In this document: positions 1 to 5,652 of the stretch, piece by piece
How the letters are laid out: each line of letters begins with the position of its first letter
Position numbering within the stretch: the stretch's first letter is position 1
DNA from: Nitrososphaerales archaeon TH526
GTDB taxonomy: Archaea > Thermoproteota > Nitrososphaeria > Nitrososphaerales > Nitrososphaeraceae
DNA: 5,652 nt
Direction of reading: 5' to 3'
Assembly (NCBI GenBank): GCA_014523665.1
Contig: JAATVR010000163.1
Location: 1 to 5,652 of the forward strand
Position numbers and translations under genes: made by a program
Notes under the pieces: model-generated
Seen by the model: the letters and a program-made list of their open reading frames with translations, nothing else
Databases searched by the model: none
What the model was told of the DNA's origin: nothing

Positions 1-210
1 CATATTTATGATACGCTCGTATGATAATCTGAACAGCTCATCTATCCACGTAGTATTTAGCTACGAGTAATTCACTTATGCCATTGCGCAAGGCGAGCAT
101 TAAACTAGAATTAGCCCAATCGAACCGTCTTTACATTGTTGTTACCATGGACTATTATTTACTACAGGCCATATTGGTGTATAGTAACTCCAACTCTCAT
201 TGAATTGACA

Positions 211-1176
211 TTATACGTATTTCATTAATGTAATTTGATTGCCCTGGTTGATCGTATTCGCATTTTGATCAGGCATGGCAGGTGTGTTCCAAAGAAAAGC
301 CGGAAAATCGGGTATTATATTTTTGCTCTTGACTCTGTCTCTCAGTTTTCCAAGTATTCTGTTTTCGTATGATTTAGATGACCCAATATTGACTCCAGAT
401 CGTATGGGCTCTAAAAATTGAAAAATGGTTTTCTGGTACTGGGGAATTCCTTCACGTATATCAAGCGATATCAATACTGTTTTCATCCTTTCCCAAATAT
501 CTGCTCTGAGTCTTAGTACAGCTCCAAAAACGTACCCAACACCGTTGTCACTACATGCGTCTAGTATCTCATCTAAATGAACTTCAGAATCGGTGATGAG
601 AGGCAATATAGGATCAATATTTACTGCACAGCACACTCCAGCGTCAACAAATTTTCTTATTACGCTGAAAATGGCATCGGCTGGAGGCGTTCCAGGTTCT
701 ATCAGGCGTCTTATTTTTTCGTCACAAGTAGTAATGGACCACACCAAAAAACAATTGTCTCTGTATCTCTTGTGAAGATCCAAATCCCTAAGTATGTTAG
801 TTGATTTTGTGAACACATAATACGACGCTTTGTATTTTTGCAGTACTTGAATGCATCTACGCGTAAGCCCGTACCTTATTTCTGCTGGTTGATATGGATC
901 AGTTGCAGATGATATCATTACAGGCTTCATACACTTAAATTTAGATGATTTGAGCTGCCGTTCCAAAATCTCAGGAGCATTGCTTTTGGCATATATCTTG
1001 TCATAAAAATCAGGTGACCATTCATAAGTTGCATAACAGTATCCACATCGATGCTGGCATCCTTGATATGGGTTTATTGTCAGACCCTCATGCTCTTTGA
1101 CTATAAATGAATGAATCAATGATTTTGAACTCTTAGTTTCAAGCTTTGGAGCCGTGTTGGAGTACCAAGACTTCAT
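211..1176 (-). CDS. Radical SAM protein, SPL/SplB-like family
   Basis: Encodes 321 aa, cytosolic, with no signal peptide or membrane segment. Residues 35-49 hold the radical SAM cluster motif CX3CX2C (Cys40, Cys44, Cys47, with Tyr46 before the last Cys), which binds the [4Fe-4S] cluster that cleaves S-adenosylmethionine. Further blocks fit the COG1533 SPL-like family: SSATDPYQPAE at 89-99, TKS at 123-125, EPGTPP at 160-165 and DPILP at 188-192. Relatives include spore photoproduct lyase and many proteins of unknown substrate, so the name 'DNA repair photolyase' often given to this family is not proven here. Length is normal for the family (about 300-350 aa) and the gene looks intact. The ATG at 1176 is favoured because a TATA-like box lies about 28 nt upstream, as expected for a leaderless archaeal mRNA. 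It stands alone, divergent from the next gene across a 757-nt spacer. Family assignment is firm; substrate is unknown. Confidence 0.93.
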   Translation of the reverse strand: MKSWYSNTAPKLETKSSKSLIHSFIVKEHEGLTINPYQGCQHRCGYCYATYEWSPDFYDKIYAKSNAPEILERQLKSSKFKCMKPVMISSATDPYQPAEIRYGLTRRCIQVLQKYKASYYVFTKSTNILRDLDLHKRYRDNCFLVWSITTCDEKIRRLIEPGTPPADAIFSVIRKFVDAGVCCAVNIDPILPLITDSEVHLDEILDACSDNGVGYVFGAVLRLRADIWERMKTVLISLDIREGIPQYQKTIFQFLEPIRSGVNIGSSKSYENRILGKLRDRVKSKNIIPDFPAFLWNTPAMPDQNANTINQGNQITLMKYV

Positions 1177-1200
1177 GGTAACGGTAATTCATGACTGATT

Positions 1201-1210
1201 GATTTAAGAA
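1201..1210 (-). promoter_or_regulatory. TATA-like box of the radical SAM gene
   Basis: On the minus strand this reads TTCTTAAATC. It matches the archaeal YTTAWA core and is centred about 28 nt before the A of the ATG at 1176. That spacing would place transcription initiation at or next to the start codon. No Shine-Dalgarno sequence is visible, in keeping with a leaderless transcript. The match is short and could be chance in AT-rich DNA. Confidence 0.4.
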
Positions 1211-1237
1211 CTGAAGTACGCCTACGGGGATGAGGGG

Positions 1238-1248
1238 GGTCTCAGACC
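1238..1248. repeat. Short perfect palindrome beside a G-rich patch
   Basis: GGTCT-C-AGACC is a perfect 5-bp inverted repeat around one base, directly after a run of G at 1234-1239. It lies about 60 nt upstream of the radical SAM start codon, beyond its TATA-like box, so it could be a regulator site for that gene. Nothing else supports this role. Confidence 0.3.
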
Positions 1249-1516
1249 AAAGTATAAACGGTTTACAATACCTTTTCTGGGAAATTAGTACTAACTGATA
1301 GTCTTGTACAATACATAGGACTAGGATAACTTGAGAAGTTCATGGCTGTAGATAGTCAATTTGCCACTTCAGACCGTATGCAAGTTGGTCATGATAAAAG
1401 TGATTGAATGTGTATGTATCAATATGAATTCTGTCACAATATGGATAATTTTAGGTGTTTGTATTTTGTCAAAAATCGTGAAGCTGAACATCTAGCTGCG
1501 CCGCCTCCTCGCGACG

Positions 1517-1532
1517 CCTTTTGAATAAAAGG
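1517..1532. repeat. Hairpin with 6-bp stem and 4-nt loop
   Basis: CCTTTT-GAAT-AAAAGG forms a perfect 6-bp stem and is followed on the plus strand by a T-rich stretch (TTATTTT, 1536-1542). It is terminator-like in shape, but no gene was found that would end here. The function is unknown. Confidence 0.4.
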
Positions 1533-1535
1533 GAC

Positions 1536-1565
1536 TTATTTTCCAATAACATAATTTCCAATAAC
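1536..1565. repeat. Two tandem copies of a 15-bp unit
   Basis: TTTCCAATAAC occurs at 1540-1550 and again at 1555-1565, a period of 15 bp. The 4 bases ahead of each copy are only partly alike. The pattern could arise from slippage in AT-rich DNA or be a pair of protein-binding sites. It lies about 370 nt before the start of the secreted-protein gene. Confidence 0.5.
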
Positions 1566-1893
1566 TTAAACTTGTCCAAAGAAGTCACTCCGATCGAGAG
1601 TAGGATGAACAGGAGACCATGAATAACTCTCCCTTAGCCAGGTTTTTTCTATGCAAGAAAAAATGACAATATGAAGATTAATAATAAATTGACATAAATT
1701 TAGAGTGTTGCCAAAAGTAGAAAAAAGAGGACAGGCGTAGCTCGCAAGTAAGGTAACGTACATGAAATTTTGCCTGCCAGATATCGATGCATAATGCAGA
1801 GTAAACATCTTTAAAGATCAGAGTGTACGAAAAAGAATCAAGGAACTATACCAACAAATCGCTTTATTATCCTTGGCACTCAATGGATGGTGC

Positions 1894-1927
1894 TATATAC
1901 AAAACGCCATAATGCAATAGTTAAATA
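1894..1927 (+). promoter_or_regulatory. Candidate TATA boxes for the secreted-protein gene
   Basis: Two TATA-like sequences lie ahead of the gene: TATATA at 1894-1899 and TTAAATA at 1921-1927. Initiation about 26 nt downstream would fall near 1922 for the first and near 1950 for the second. If the second is used, the upstream TTG codon at 1934 would lie before the transcript start, leaving the ATG at 1988 as the start with a leader of roughly 38 nt. The sequence alone does not decide which box is active. Confidence 0.35.
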
Positions 1928-1987
1928 GGGAATTTGGGGAAGATTTATTCAGTAGAGTTGAATTTACTCCGCGTGAACGTTTCTAAT

Positions 1988-3787
1988 ATGCAATTAGGAA
2001 TAGTCTATATCTTAACCTTTGTTCTTATGCTCTTCGCCTTTGAAAATGCATTTATGCAACAAGCCCTTGGTGATGGCCTGACACAAGAAAATCTACCCCC
2101 TGCCAGTCTTGGAAATAGAGAAGGAAGCCTGTTCGTAAAGATAAGCCCCCCAATCTATACGACTGCCACAGGGGGAAATGCTTATCTGCAATTTAGGTTG
2201 TTTGACGCCAAAACAAATGAAACAGTCCAGCATGTAACTTACGACATTAGTGTTAGCAAAGGCGCAAATCCTGTTGAGGGCGAGAAACCACTTGTACGTG
2301 ACTTTTTCCATGCACATAATGGATTACTGACTCTCAAAGTTGAGCCAGCAAATGGTTCCTTAACCATATTCGGAGATAGGGACCCATTTCAAGACGCATA
2401 TGTAGCGGATCCAGGTGGAACCATAAACTTGAGAGGACCTATTTTACAGGAAGGAGGTTTGTACAGGATTGATGTCCAAATATTTGGGGTTGACAATGAT
2501 AGAAACATCTTTGTTCCAGATAAGGCTCCTAAATTTGAAACCTTCCTGAGTGTAGGCGACGTCTTCAATTTTGACAACTTGACATATGAAGGGAAGCCAT
2601 TTAATACAACCCTAATATCTTATTATGACAAGATAAAAGATTTCAACTTTAATTCGACCACCGGTGAATTCTCTTGGGCTATGCCATTCTATTATGATGT
2701 TCAGAGATTAGAGAAGAATCCTATATTTGTCCACGAAGAGATTAAGCTGCCAAAGGCTCTCTTTGGTAGTAGCATATTTAACGCGACTGTTAATGGGCAG
2801 CCAATATCTGGTAGAACCCTTGCGATTGATCCATTTACTTCTCCGGATGCCGTTATATTGCATTATTTGATCAATAAGAATGACGTTATCAAAATTGCAA
2901 ATGAATGGCAGCAGCAGGAGAAAGGCTCCAACACGACAGCAACAGCTCCAAGTAATACCACTACTACTACAGCAGGTATGAAGCCGGTATCACTTGGAGG
3001 AGAAGGAGCTGCAACAAATAATCGGAACGTAAGTGGTATAATGGAATTTGCACTTAGTACTACTCAGCCAGGATCCCCGCCAGCCGTTGTGAGTAGTACT
3101 GTCAATGGTACCACCACCCAGGGCCAAGCAGCAGCGGCACCCTCTACTTCTTCTGCGAGTGCAACTTCTACTGATCTACTCTCTGACACTGGTGGAATCC
3201 ACGCCAATGTTAAATGGTTCCCGACTCCTATTCGGATGAATATAGAAGCATCTGCCAAATTCAACTTTACTGACGCATTTTCCGGAGGAGCTCTTAATGC
3301 AGACGTATTGTACGACCTTTCAGTACTTGATAGTAACGGCACAAAAGTCTTTGAAAAGAAGGGATTGACTGCAAAGGATTCTCAAGATACACAGGCAGTC
3401 AAGTTCCCAGCCGCAGGATCGTACCAATTGGTTCTAACCATAACAGGTATTCAAACTCAGCCTGATCAGAAATCAGAGACTCCTCCTCCTGTCGATCGTA
3501 CCAGAAACGGCATAGCTAGGGGAACTGTAGTTGTGTCCGGGCAGACAAATGAGACAGCGCCAACACAGACTAACAACAGCCTAATAGAACAGCAGCCGCA
3601 GCCGCAGGCGCAACAAAATCATACTGCAGCAGCGCCAGCGCCAACACAGACTAACAACAGCCTAACAGAACAGCAGCCGCAGCCGCAGGCGCAACAAAAT
3701 CAAACTGCAGCAGCGCCAGCGCCGGAGCAAAATCCATTTGAGCAATTAGGTCAAGCAATATCAAACATGTTTGGTGGAGGAAAATGA
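1988..3787 (+). CDS. Secreted, sequon-rich multidomain surface protein, function unknown
   Basis: From the ATG at 1988 it encodes 599 aa; the frame is open back to a TTG at 1934 (617 aa). Residues 3-18 are a hydrophobic signal-sequence core; the ATG form lacks a positive charge before it, whereas the TTG form supplies Lys and Arg, so the start is uncertain. Next comes a beta-rich region (about 46-305, with FVHEE at 247-251 and HYLINKNDV at 292-300), a Ser/Thr/Asn-rich linker (about 306-400), a second beta-sandwich-like domain (about 404-517), and a Gln/Pro/Ala-rich tail with two 27-aa repeats ending in FGGGK. About 17 N-X-S/T sequons suggest a glycosylated exported protein. There is no C-terminal membrane anchor. 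I associate the N-terminal part with a conserved secreted family of Nitrososphaeria without known function; that is recollection, not a search. A decayed paralogue fragment lies just downstream. Confidence 0.9.
   Translation: MQLGIVYILTFVLMLFAFENAFMQQALGDGLTQENLPPASLGNREGSLFVKISPPIYTTATGGNAYLQFRLFDAKTNETVQHVTYDISVSKGANPVEGEKPLVRDFFHAHNGLLTLKVEPANGSLTIFGDRDPFQDAYVADPGGTINLRGPILQEGGLYRIDVQIFGVDNDRNIFVPDKAPKFETFLSVGDVFNFDNLTYEGKPFNTTLISYYDKIKDFNFNSTTGEFSWAMPFYYDVQRLEKNPIFVHEEIKLPKALFGSSIFNATVNGQPISGRTLAIDPFTSPDAVILHYLINKNDVIKIANEWQQQEKGSNTTATAPSNTTTTTAGMKPVSLGGEGAATNNRNVSGIMEFALSTTQPGSPPAVVSSTVNGTTTQGQAAAAPSTSSASATSTDLLSDTGGIHANVKWFPTPIRMNIEASAKFNFTDAFSGGALNADVLYDLSVLDSNGTKVFEKKGLTAKDSQDTQAVKFPAAGSYQLVLTITGIQTQPDQKSETPPPVDRTRNGIARGTVVVSGQTNETAPTQTNNSLIEQQPQPQAQQNHTAAAPAPTQTNNSLTEQQPQPQAQQNQTAAAPAPEQNPFEQLGQAISNMFGGGK
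3555..3723 (+). repeat. 81-bp in-frame tandem duplication
   Basis: Bases 3555-3635 and 3636-3716 are two copies of an 81-bp unit, with identity continuing 7 bases into a third copy. By eye they differ at two positions, 3585/3666 (Ile to Thr) and 3622/3703 (His to Gln). Each encodes 27 residues of Gln/Pro/Ala-rich linker, roughly APTQTNNSL followed by QQPQPQAQQN and TAAAP. Each carries two sequons. The near identity points to a recent duplication, and copy number may vary between strains. Confidence 0.95.
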
Positions 3788-3849
3788 TATTGACGAAGGA
3801 TAAATGAACCTACAAGTTGGGCTATTTTAAAAATGTGACAAGTTACACA

Positions 3850-3940
3850 TTCAATGCAATCCTTTAATGGACGACTATTTGCTGTAATTTTGCATTATCT
3901 GTTCAATAAGAATGATGTAGTTAGTCGAGTATCAGCTTGA
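3850..3940 (+). pseudogene. Decayed fragment of a paralogue of the upstream secreted-protein gene
   Basis: Bases 3881-3919 align without gaps to 2849-2887 inside the upstream gene: 32 of 39 bases match, and 12 of 13 codons encode the same residue (AVILHYL-F-NKNDV here, with Ile in place of Phe in the intact gene). Five of the seven differences are at third codon positions, one is a synonymous first-position change and one is Ile to Phe. To the left, bases 3850-3861 read FNAI and 3866-3874 NGR in a shifted frame, echoing FNATVNG and SGR of the intact protein at 264-276. This implies a 1-nt frameshift near 3865 and a deletion of the DPFTSPD stretch. The frame closes with TGA at 3938-3940. No start codon, signal peptide or other domain remains. 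Homology of the core is clear; the outer limits are approximate. Confidence 0.8.
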
Positions 3941-4012
3941 GGCGCTTTTCCATGTCACAATTTACTTCGAGTGGTCGACCGCAAGTAGTTGGATTTTGAT
4001 ATCTTGATATTG

Positions 4013-4025
4013 ACACTTAAAGTGT
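4013..4025. repeat. 13-bp perfect palindrome
   Basis: ACACTT-A-AAGTGT is a perfect 6-bp inverted repeat around a single base in the spacer after the secreted-protein gene. Its shape suits a dimeric DNA-binding protein, but it lies near no start codon. It could equally be chance. Confidence 0.35.
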
Positions 4026-4167
4026 GTACAACTAATTAATATAACTAGCAACCAGATTAGCTGGGCTCTAACTTCTTGAAAATGTTCCTAGTGAGCAATT
4101 GGTAACAATAGGAAATCATAAGGTGAATTTTATCATTTTATCAATCTATTACTAGTATTGCACCGGA

Positions 4168-4203
4168 GTCCTGAACTATTATTACCGATATCATTTCAGG
4201 GAC
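4168..4203. repeat. Imperfect inverted repeat, possible hairpin
   Basis: GTCCTGAA (4168-4175) pairs with TTCAGGGAC (4195-4203), giving 8 base pairs with one bulged base around a loop of about 19 nt. It lies roughly 130 nt beyond the stop codon of the minus-strand 150-aa gene and 380 nt beyond that of the secreted-protein gene. It has no T-run typical of an archaeal terminator. Confidence 0.3.
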
Positions 4204-4330
4204 TAAATCGCACGCATTGTTGTCTGTCTAACAATCAAATAATAAGGTATTCTTATAAGAGGAAATAGAGTATGCTGAGATGTTGGATTCTAAACCTGAC
4301 CAATTTTCTAACAATATGGGACCGAATCCT

Positions 4331-4783
4331 TTAATCTTCGTCTTTGAAATCCTTCCTTAATTTGGTAGATTCCTTCAAACTATTAAGTTGAATATCACCA
4401 CTCCTTGTGATTAGTCTTGAAAACGAAGGATGAGCTCCTTCCCCCAAAGTGATTGCTTCCTTACCCTTTCTGAATAGCGATAAGGTTAGCATGTTATCTG
4501 TCAATTTCTGAGCGAGCTCCGTAGCAGTTCTCAACTTGTCGAATAAACCGAGATCGTCATCTTGGACCTTAAAAAGACCAGGTTCCAGCAGATCTACTTT
4601 GATCCTCTTCTTGCCACTATTGCTAAGATTATCGGTACTAAAGATACCAATCTCTGCAACCGGCTTGTTAGCAAATTCCAGTTTTATGGAACCGGAATTT
4701 GCCGAGCTTAATAACCCAACTAGTCCGTCCACAATGTGATCACTTTCAGGGATATGAAGATGTCTTTTACCAAGAAATACCAT
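4331..4783 (-). CDS. Hypothetical protein, 150 aa, probably cytosolic
   Basis: The protein has no signal peptide, membrane segment or Cys pair and is rich in charged residues, suggesting a soluble cytoplasmic protein. Its N-terminal half (about 1-80) alternates short hydrophobic strands with charged turns (IKLEFANKPVAEIGIF, then KKRIKVDLLEPGLFKV). Its C-terminal half looks helical (FDKLRTATELAQKLTDN at about 81-97, then LFRKGKEAITLG), and it ends in an acidic, Lys-rich tail. I do not recognise a named domain; it resembles conserved hypothetical proteins of Nitrososphaeria, which is an impression only. The ATG at 4783 is chosen because it follows a clear TATA box by a normal distance. It runs in the same direction as the 95-aa gene upstream, but a 259-nt gap and its own promoter argue against an operon. 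Composition and length support a real gene; the role is unknown. Confidence 0.8.
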   Translation of the reverse strand: MVFLGKRHLHIPESDHIVDGLVGLLSSANSGSIKLEFANKPVAEIGIFSTDNLSNSGKKRIKVDLLEPGLFKVQDDDLGLFDKLRTATELAQKLTDNMLTLSLFRKGKEAITLGEGAHPSFSRLITRSGDIQLNSLKESTKLRKDFKDED

Positions 4784-4814
4784 CGGATTTCTTGTGTTTA
4801 ATTATGATTTCATG

Positions 4815-4822
4815 CTATATAT
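4815..4822 (-). promoter_or_regulatory. TATA box of the 150-aa gene
   Basis: TATATA at 4816-4821, inside the near-palindrome TGCTATATATGCA, lies about 35 nt upstream of the ATG at 4783. Initiation about 26 nt downstream would give a leader of roughly 10 nt. No Shine-Dalgarno sequence is visible before the ATG. An alternative weaker AT-rich element (AATTAAAC on the minus strand) lies closer, at about 4795-4802. Confidence 0.5.
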
Positions 4823-5042
4823 GCATAACAAGTTCGTCCAAGATTTGATTGTATGTACGGATCAGAGCAAGTCGGGAAGGAATGAAATAGGATATTTTCA
4901 AAAATTTCGATCGCAAAGTTTCGAATTCTTAGGAGAAATCCACTCGTTTTGACATAATCTTGAAGTGCCAGCAGTATCACACAGACACTAGTACAGACTT
5001 TGAACTGGTATTGTACACGAATAATGATGAGTGTCGGTATTG

Positions 5043-5330
5043 TTATTGGTTTTGAGCTTTGTGCGCTTCTGTTGTCCATACTACTTTGCCATTTAGTTTC
5101 CAGGTCGCACCACCTAAATCTCGGCCATCCGGTCCCTGCGCTCTTGGCATATCAATTTCCAAATTGTCGAAACTAATTGTAGTGGTCATATTTGCTCCAG
5201 AAATTACCTTTTCCATCACTTGACCTACTACTTGAGCCCATTGTCCTGGCTGCTTTAGCTCCTCTCGTAGAGCTTTTCTTTCTTGGCCAGTTTTTGCGTT
5301 ACTAGTCAGACTAGCTTCATTATTCTCCAT
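5043..5330 (-). CDS. Small hypothetical protein, 95 aa
   Basis: Starting at the ATG at 5330, the protein is 95 aa with no signal peptide or membrane segment. The first third is charged and helical (KTGQERKALREELKQPG at about 13-29), followed by a helix with WAQVVGQVMEKV. The last half looks beta-rich: TTTISFDNLEIDMPRAQG, then GGATWKLNGKVVWTTEAH. The compact Gly/Trp-rich strand pattern suggests a small folded domain, but I recognise no named family. The frame is open six codons further to a TTG at 5348. That start is rejected because the TATA box at 5355-5361 lies only a few bases ahead of it, while the ATG at 5330 sits about 28 nt from the box, the distance expected for a leaderless mRNA. Function is unknown; being a real gene is likely. 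Confidence 0.77.
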   Translation of the reverse strand: MENNEASLTSNAKTGQERKALREELKQPGQWAQVVGQVMEKVISGANMTTTISFDNLEIDMPRAQGPDGRDLGGATWKLNGKVVWTTEAHKAQNQ

Positions 5331-5353
5331 ACAATTGTGATTGAACAACTTTG

Positions 5354-5363
5354 CATTTATATG
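5354..5363 (-). promoter_or_regulatory. TATA box of the 95-aa gene, fixing its start
   Basis: On the minus strand this reads CATATAAATG, with the core TATAAAT at 5355-5361. Its centre is about 28 nt upstream of the ATG at 5330, so transcription should begin at or within a few bases of that codon. This is the best-matching promoter in the window, and it rules against the in-frame TTG at 5348 as start. Confidence 0.6.
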
Positions 5364-5468
5364 ATGCTAGTTTGGGTCATCGTATATCATGCTAGGTAGT
5401 ATTCTTTTCACCATTACCCAGGAACTATTGTGGTCAGTATTTTTAAGCAAAGTTCGCTTATAATATTG

Positions 5469-5584
5469 GTCTCCTGCAAAAATGGTGTAGCGGGTTTCGG
5501 TCCCGTTCCCCGTGGCACAATTGAAGTAGAGAGGAAAGGCCAAATACGGGACTGGCCGAAAAGAGCCTCTTACTTGCAGGAGAT
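5469..5584 (+). ncRNA. Candidate structured RNA or structured repeat element
   Basis: Nested complementary segments are visible. A closing stem of 10 perfect base pairs joins TCTCCTGCAA (5470-5479) to TTGCAGGAGA (5574-5583), extendable by a G-U pair. Inside it, 5526-5534 pairs with 5566-5573 with one bulged G. Then, across an A-rich internal loop (AAA facing GAAAAGAG), GGCCA (5538-5542) pairs with TGGCC (5553-5557). A separate hairpin can form from CGGG (5491-5494) and CCCG (5502-5505). The loop ACGGGAC (5546-5552) is also perfectly complementary to GTCCCGT (5500-5506), giving a possible pseudoknot or alternative fold. The unpaired stretches are A-rich on the plus strand, which favours that strand. 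A weak TATA-like element at 5440-5447 would place initiation near 5469. It matches no RNA class I recognise; tRNA, 5S and SRP RNA were considered and do not fit. Confidence 0.45.
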
Positions 5585-5652
5585 AAGACTTCGGATCCAC
5601 CAAGGGAGAAGGAGAACAAAATTACCGATCGCTAATTAGATAAATTTCAATC

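Larger units (their letters stand above)
1177..1933. other. 757-nt spacer without a supportable gene
   Basis: This region separates two divergently transcribed genes. The only long open frame (80 codons, minus strand, 1566-1808) has a Cys- and aromatic-rich translation without recognisable features and is not supported. Seen in the spacer are an odd G-rich patch with the palindrome GGTCTCAGACC (1238-1248), a weak interrupted hairpin at 1299-1323, a small GC-rich patch at about 1490-1516, a hairpin at 1517-1532 and a 15-bp tandem repeat at 1536-1565. Its right end carries the promoter region of the secreted-protein gene. No tRNA or box C/D pattern was found by eye. Confidence 0.6.
3788..4330. 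other. Spacer between convergent genes
   Basis: These 543 nt separate the ends of two genes that converge. No intact gene was found. The left part holds the paralogue remnant described separately. The right part is AT-rich and has a 13-bp palindrome at 4013-4025 and an imperfect inverted repeat at 4168-4203. A 20-codon ATG frame at 4273-4335 has no support as a gene. No strong T-run marks the end of the secreted-protein gene. Confidence 0.6.

Noticed and set aside
2..70. Short plus-strand frame open from the left edge, ending in TAA at 68-70
   Set aside because: Only 22 codons are visible and nothing is recognisable. It could be the end of a gene outside the window, but cannot be supported.
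577..804. Plus-strand open frames opposite the radical SAM gene
   Set aside because: They lie wholly inside a gene with clear family motifs on the other strand and are shadows of it.
1566..1808. 80-codon minus-strand open frame in the long spacer
   Set aside because: The translation is Cys- and aromatic-rich without domain-like patterning. There is no well-placed TATA box, and the frame lies in AT-rich DNA with small repeats.
3064..3342. 92-codon minus-strand frame inside the secreted-protein gene
   Set aside because: It is antisense to the low-complexity linker and second domain. The skewed codon composition of the linker explains the lack of stops.
5021..5030. ATGATGAGT resembling a box C motif of a C/D sRNA
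   Set aside because: No CTGA box D follows within about 70 nt and no flanking terminal stem is seen.
4810..5079. 89-codon minus-strand open frame
   Set aside because: It overlaps the 3' end of the 95-aa gene in another frame and contains the TATA box of the 150-aa gene. The sequence looks like translated spacer.
5490..5506. T-arm-like hairpin that might belong to a tRNA
   Set aside because: The 7-nt loop TTTCGGT lacks the TTCRA pattern, and no acceptor, D or anticodon arm of the right spacing is present.
5529..5541. GAGGAAAGGCC resembling conserved region I of RNase P RNA
   Set aside because: The match to GAGGAAAGTCC is partial, and the partner conserved regions cannot be found at the expected distances before the window ends.

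Overview
The window looks like chromosome from an ammonia-oxidising archaeon of the class Nitrososphaeria (Thaumarchaeota), probably a soil Nitrososphaera or Nitrosocosmicus type. This is inference. Coding regions alternate with long AT-rich spacers, TATA-like boxes sit about 26-35 nt upstream of start codons with little or no leader, Shine-Dalgarno sequences are absent, and the large secreted protein is rich in N-glycosylation sequons and resembles a family I associate with these archaea. No rRNA, tRNA, CRISPR array, transposase or insertion sequence was recognised.

Layout from left to right. 1-210 has no supportable gene. 211-1176 (-) encodes a radical SAM protein of the SPL/SplB-like family (COG1533 type), with a TATA-like box consistent with a leaderless mRNA. 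1177-1933 is a 757-nt spacer with small palindromes and a 15-bp tandem repeat, but no convincing gene. 1988-3787 (+), open upstream to a TTG at 1934, encodes a large exported protein: signal sequence, two beta-rich domains with a similar order of motifs, Ser/Thr/Asn- and Gln/Pro/Ala-rich linkers, and an 81-bp tandem duplication near the C-terminus. 3788-4330 is a spacer holding a decayed fragment of a paralogue of that same gene at about 3850-3940.

The right-hand part has two small minus-strand genes of unknown function: 150 aa (4331-4783) and 95 aa (5043-5330), each with its own TATA box. Upstream of the 95-aa gene, at about 5469-5584, is a GC-richer block with nested inverted repeats. It folds on paper into a closed multi-helix structure with a possible pseudoknot and is the best candidate here for an undescribed element (non-coding RNA or structured repeat).

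The genes do not form an obvious operon or pathway. Each appears to be transcribed on its own. The most informative observations are the paralogue remnant, which points to tandem duplication and loss in the secreted-protein family, and the structured element at the right edge.
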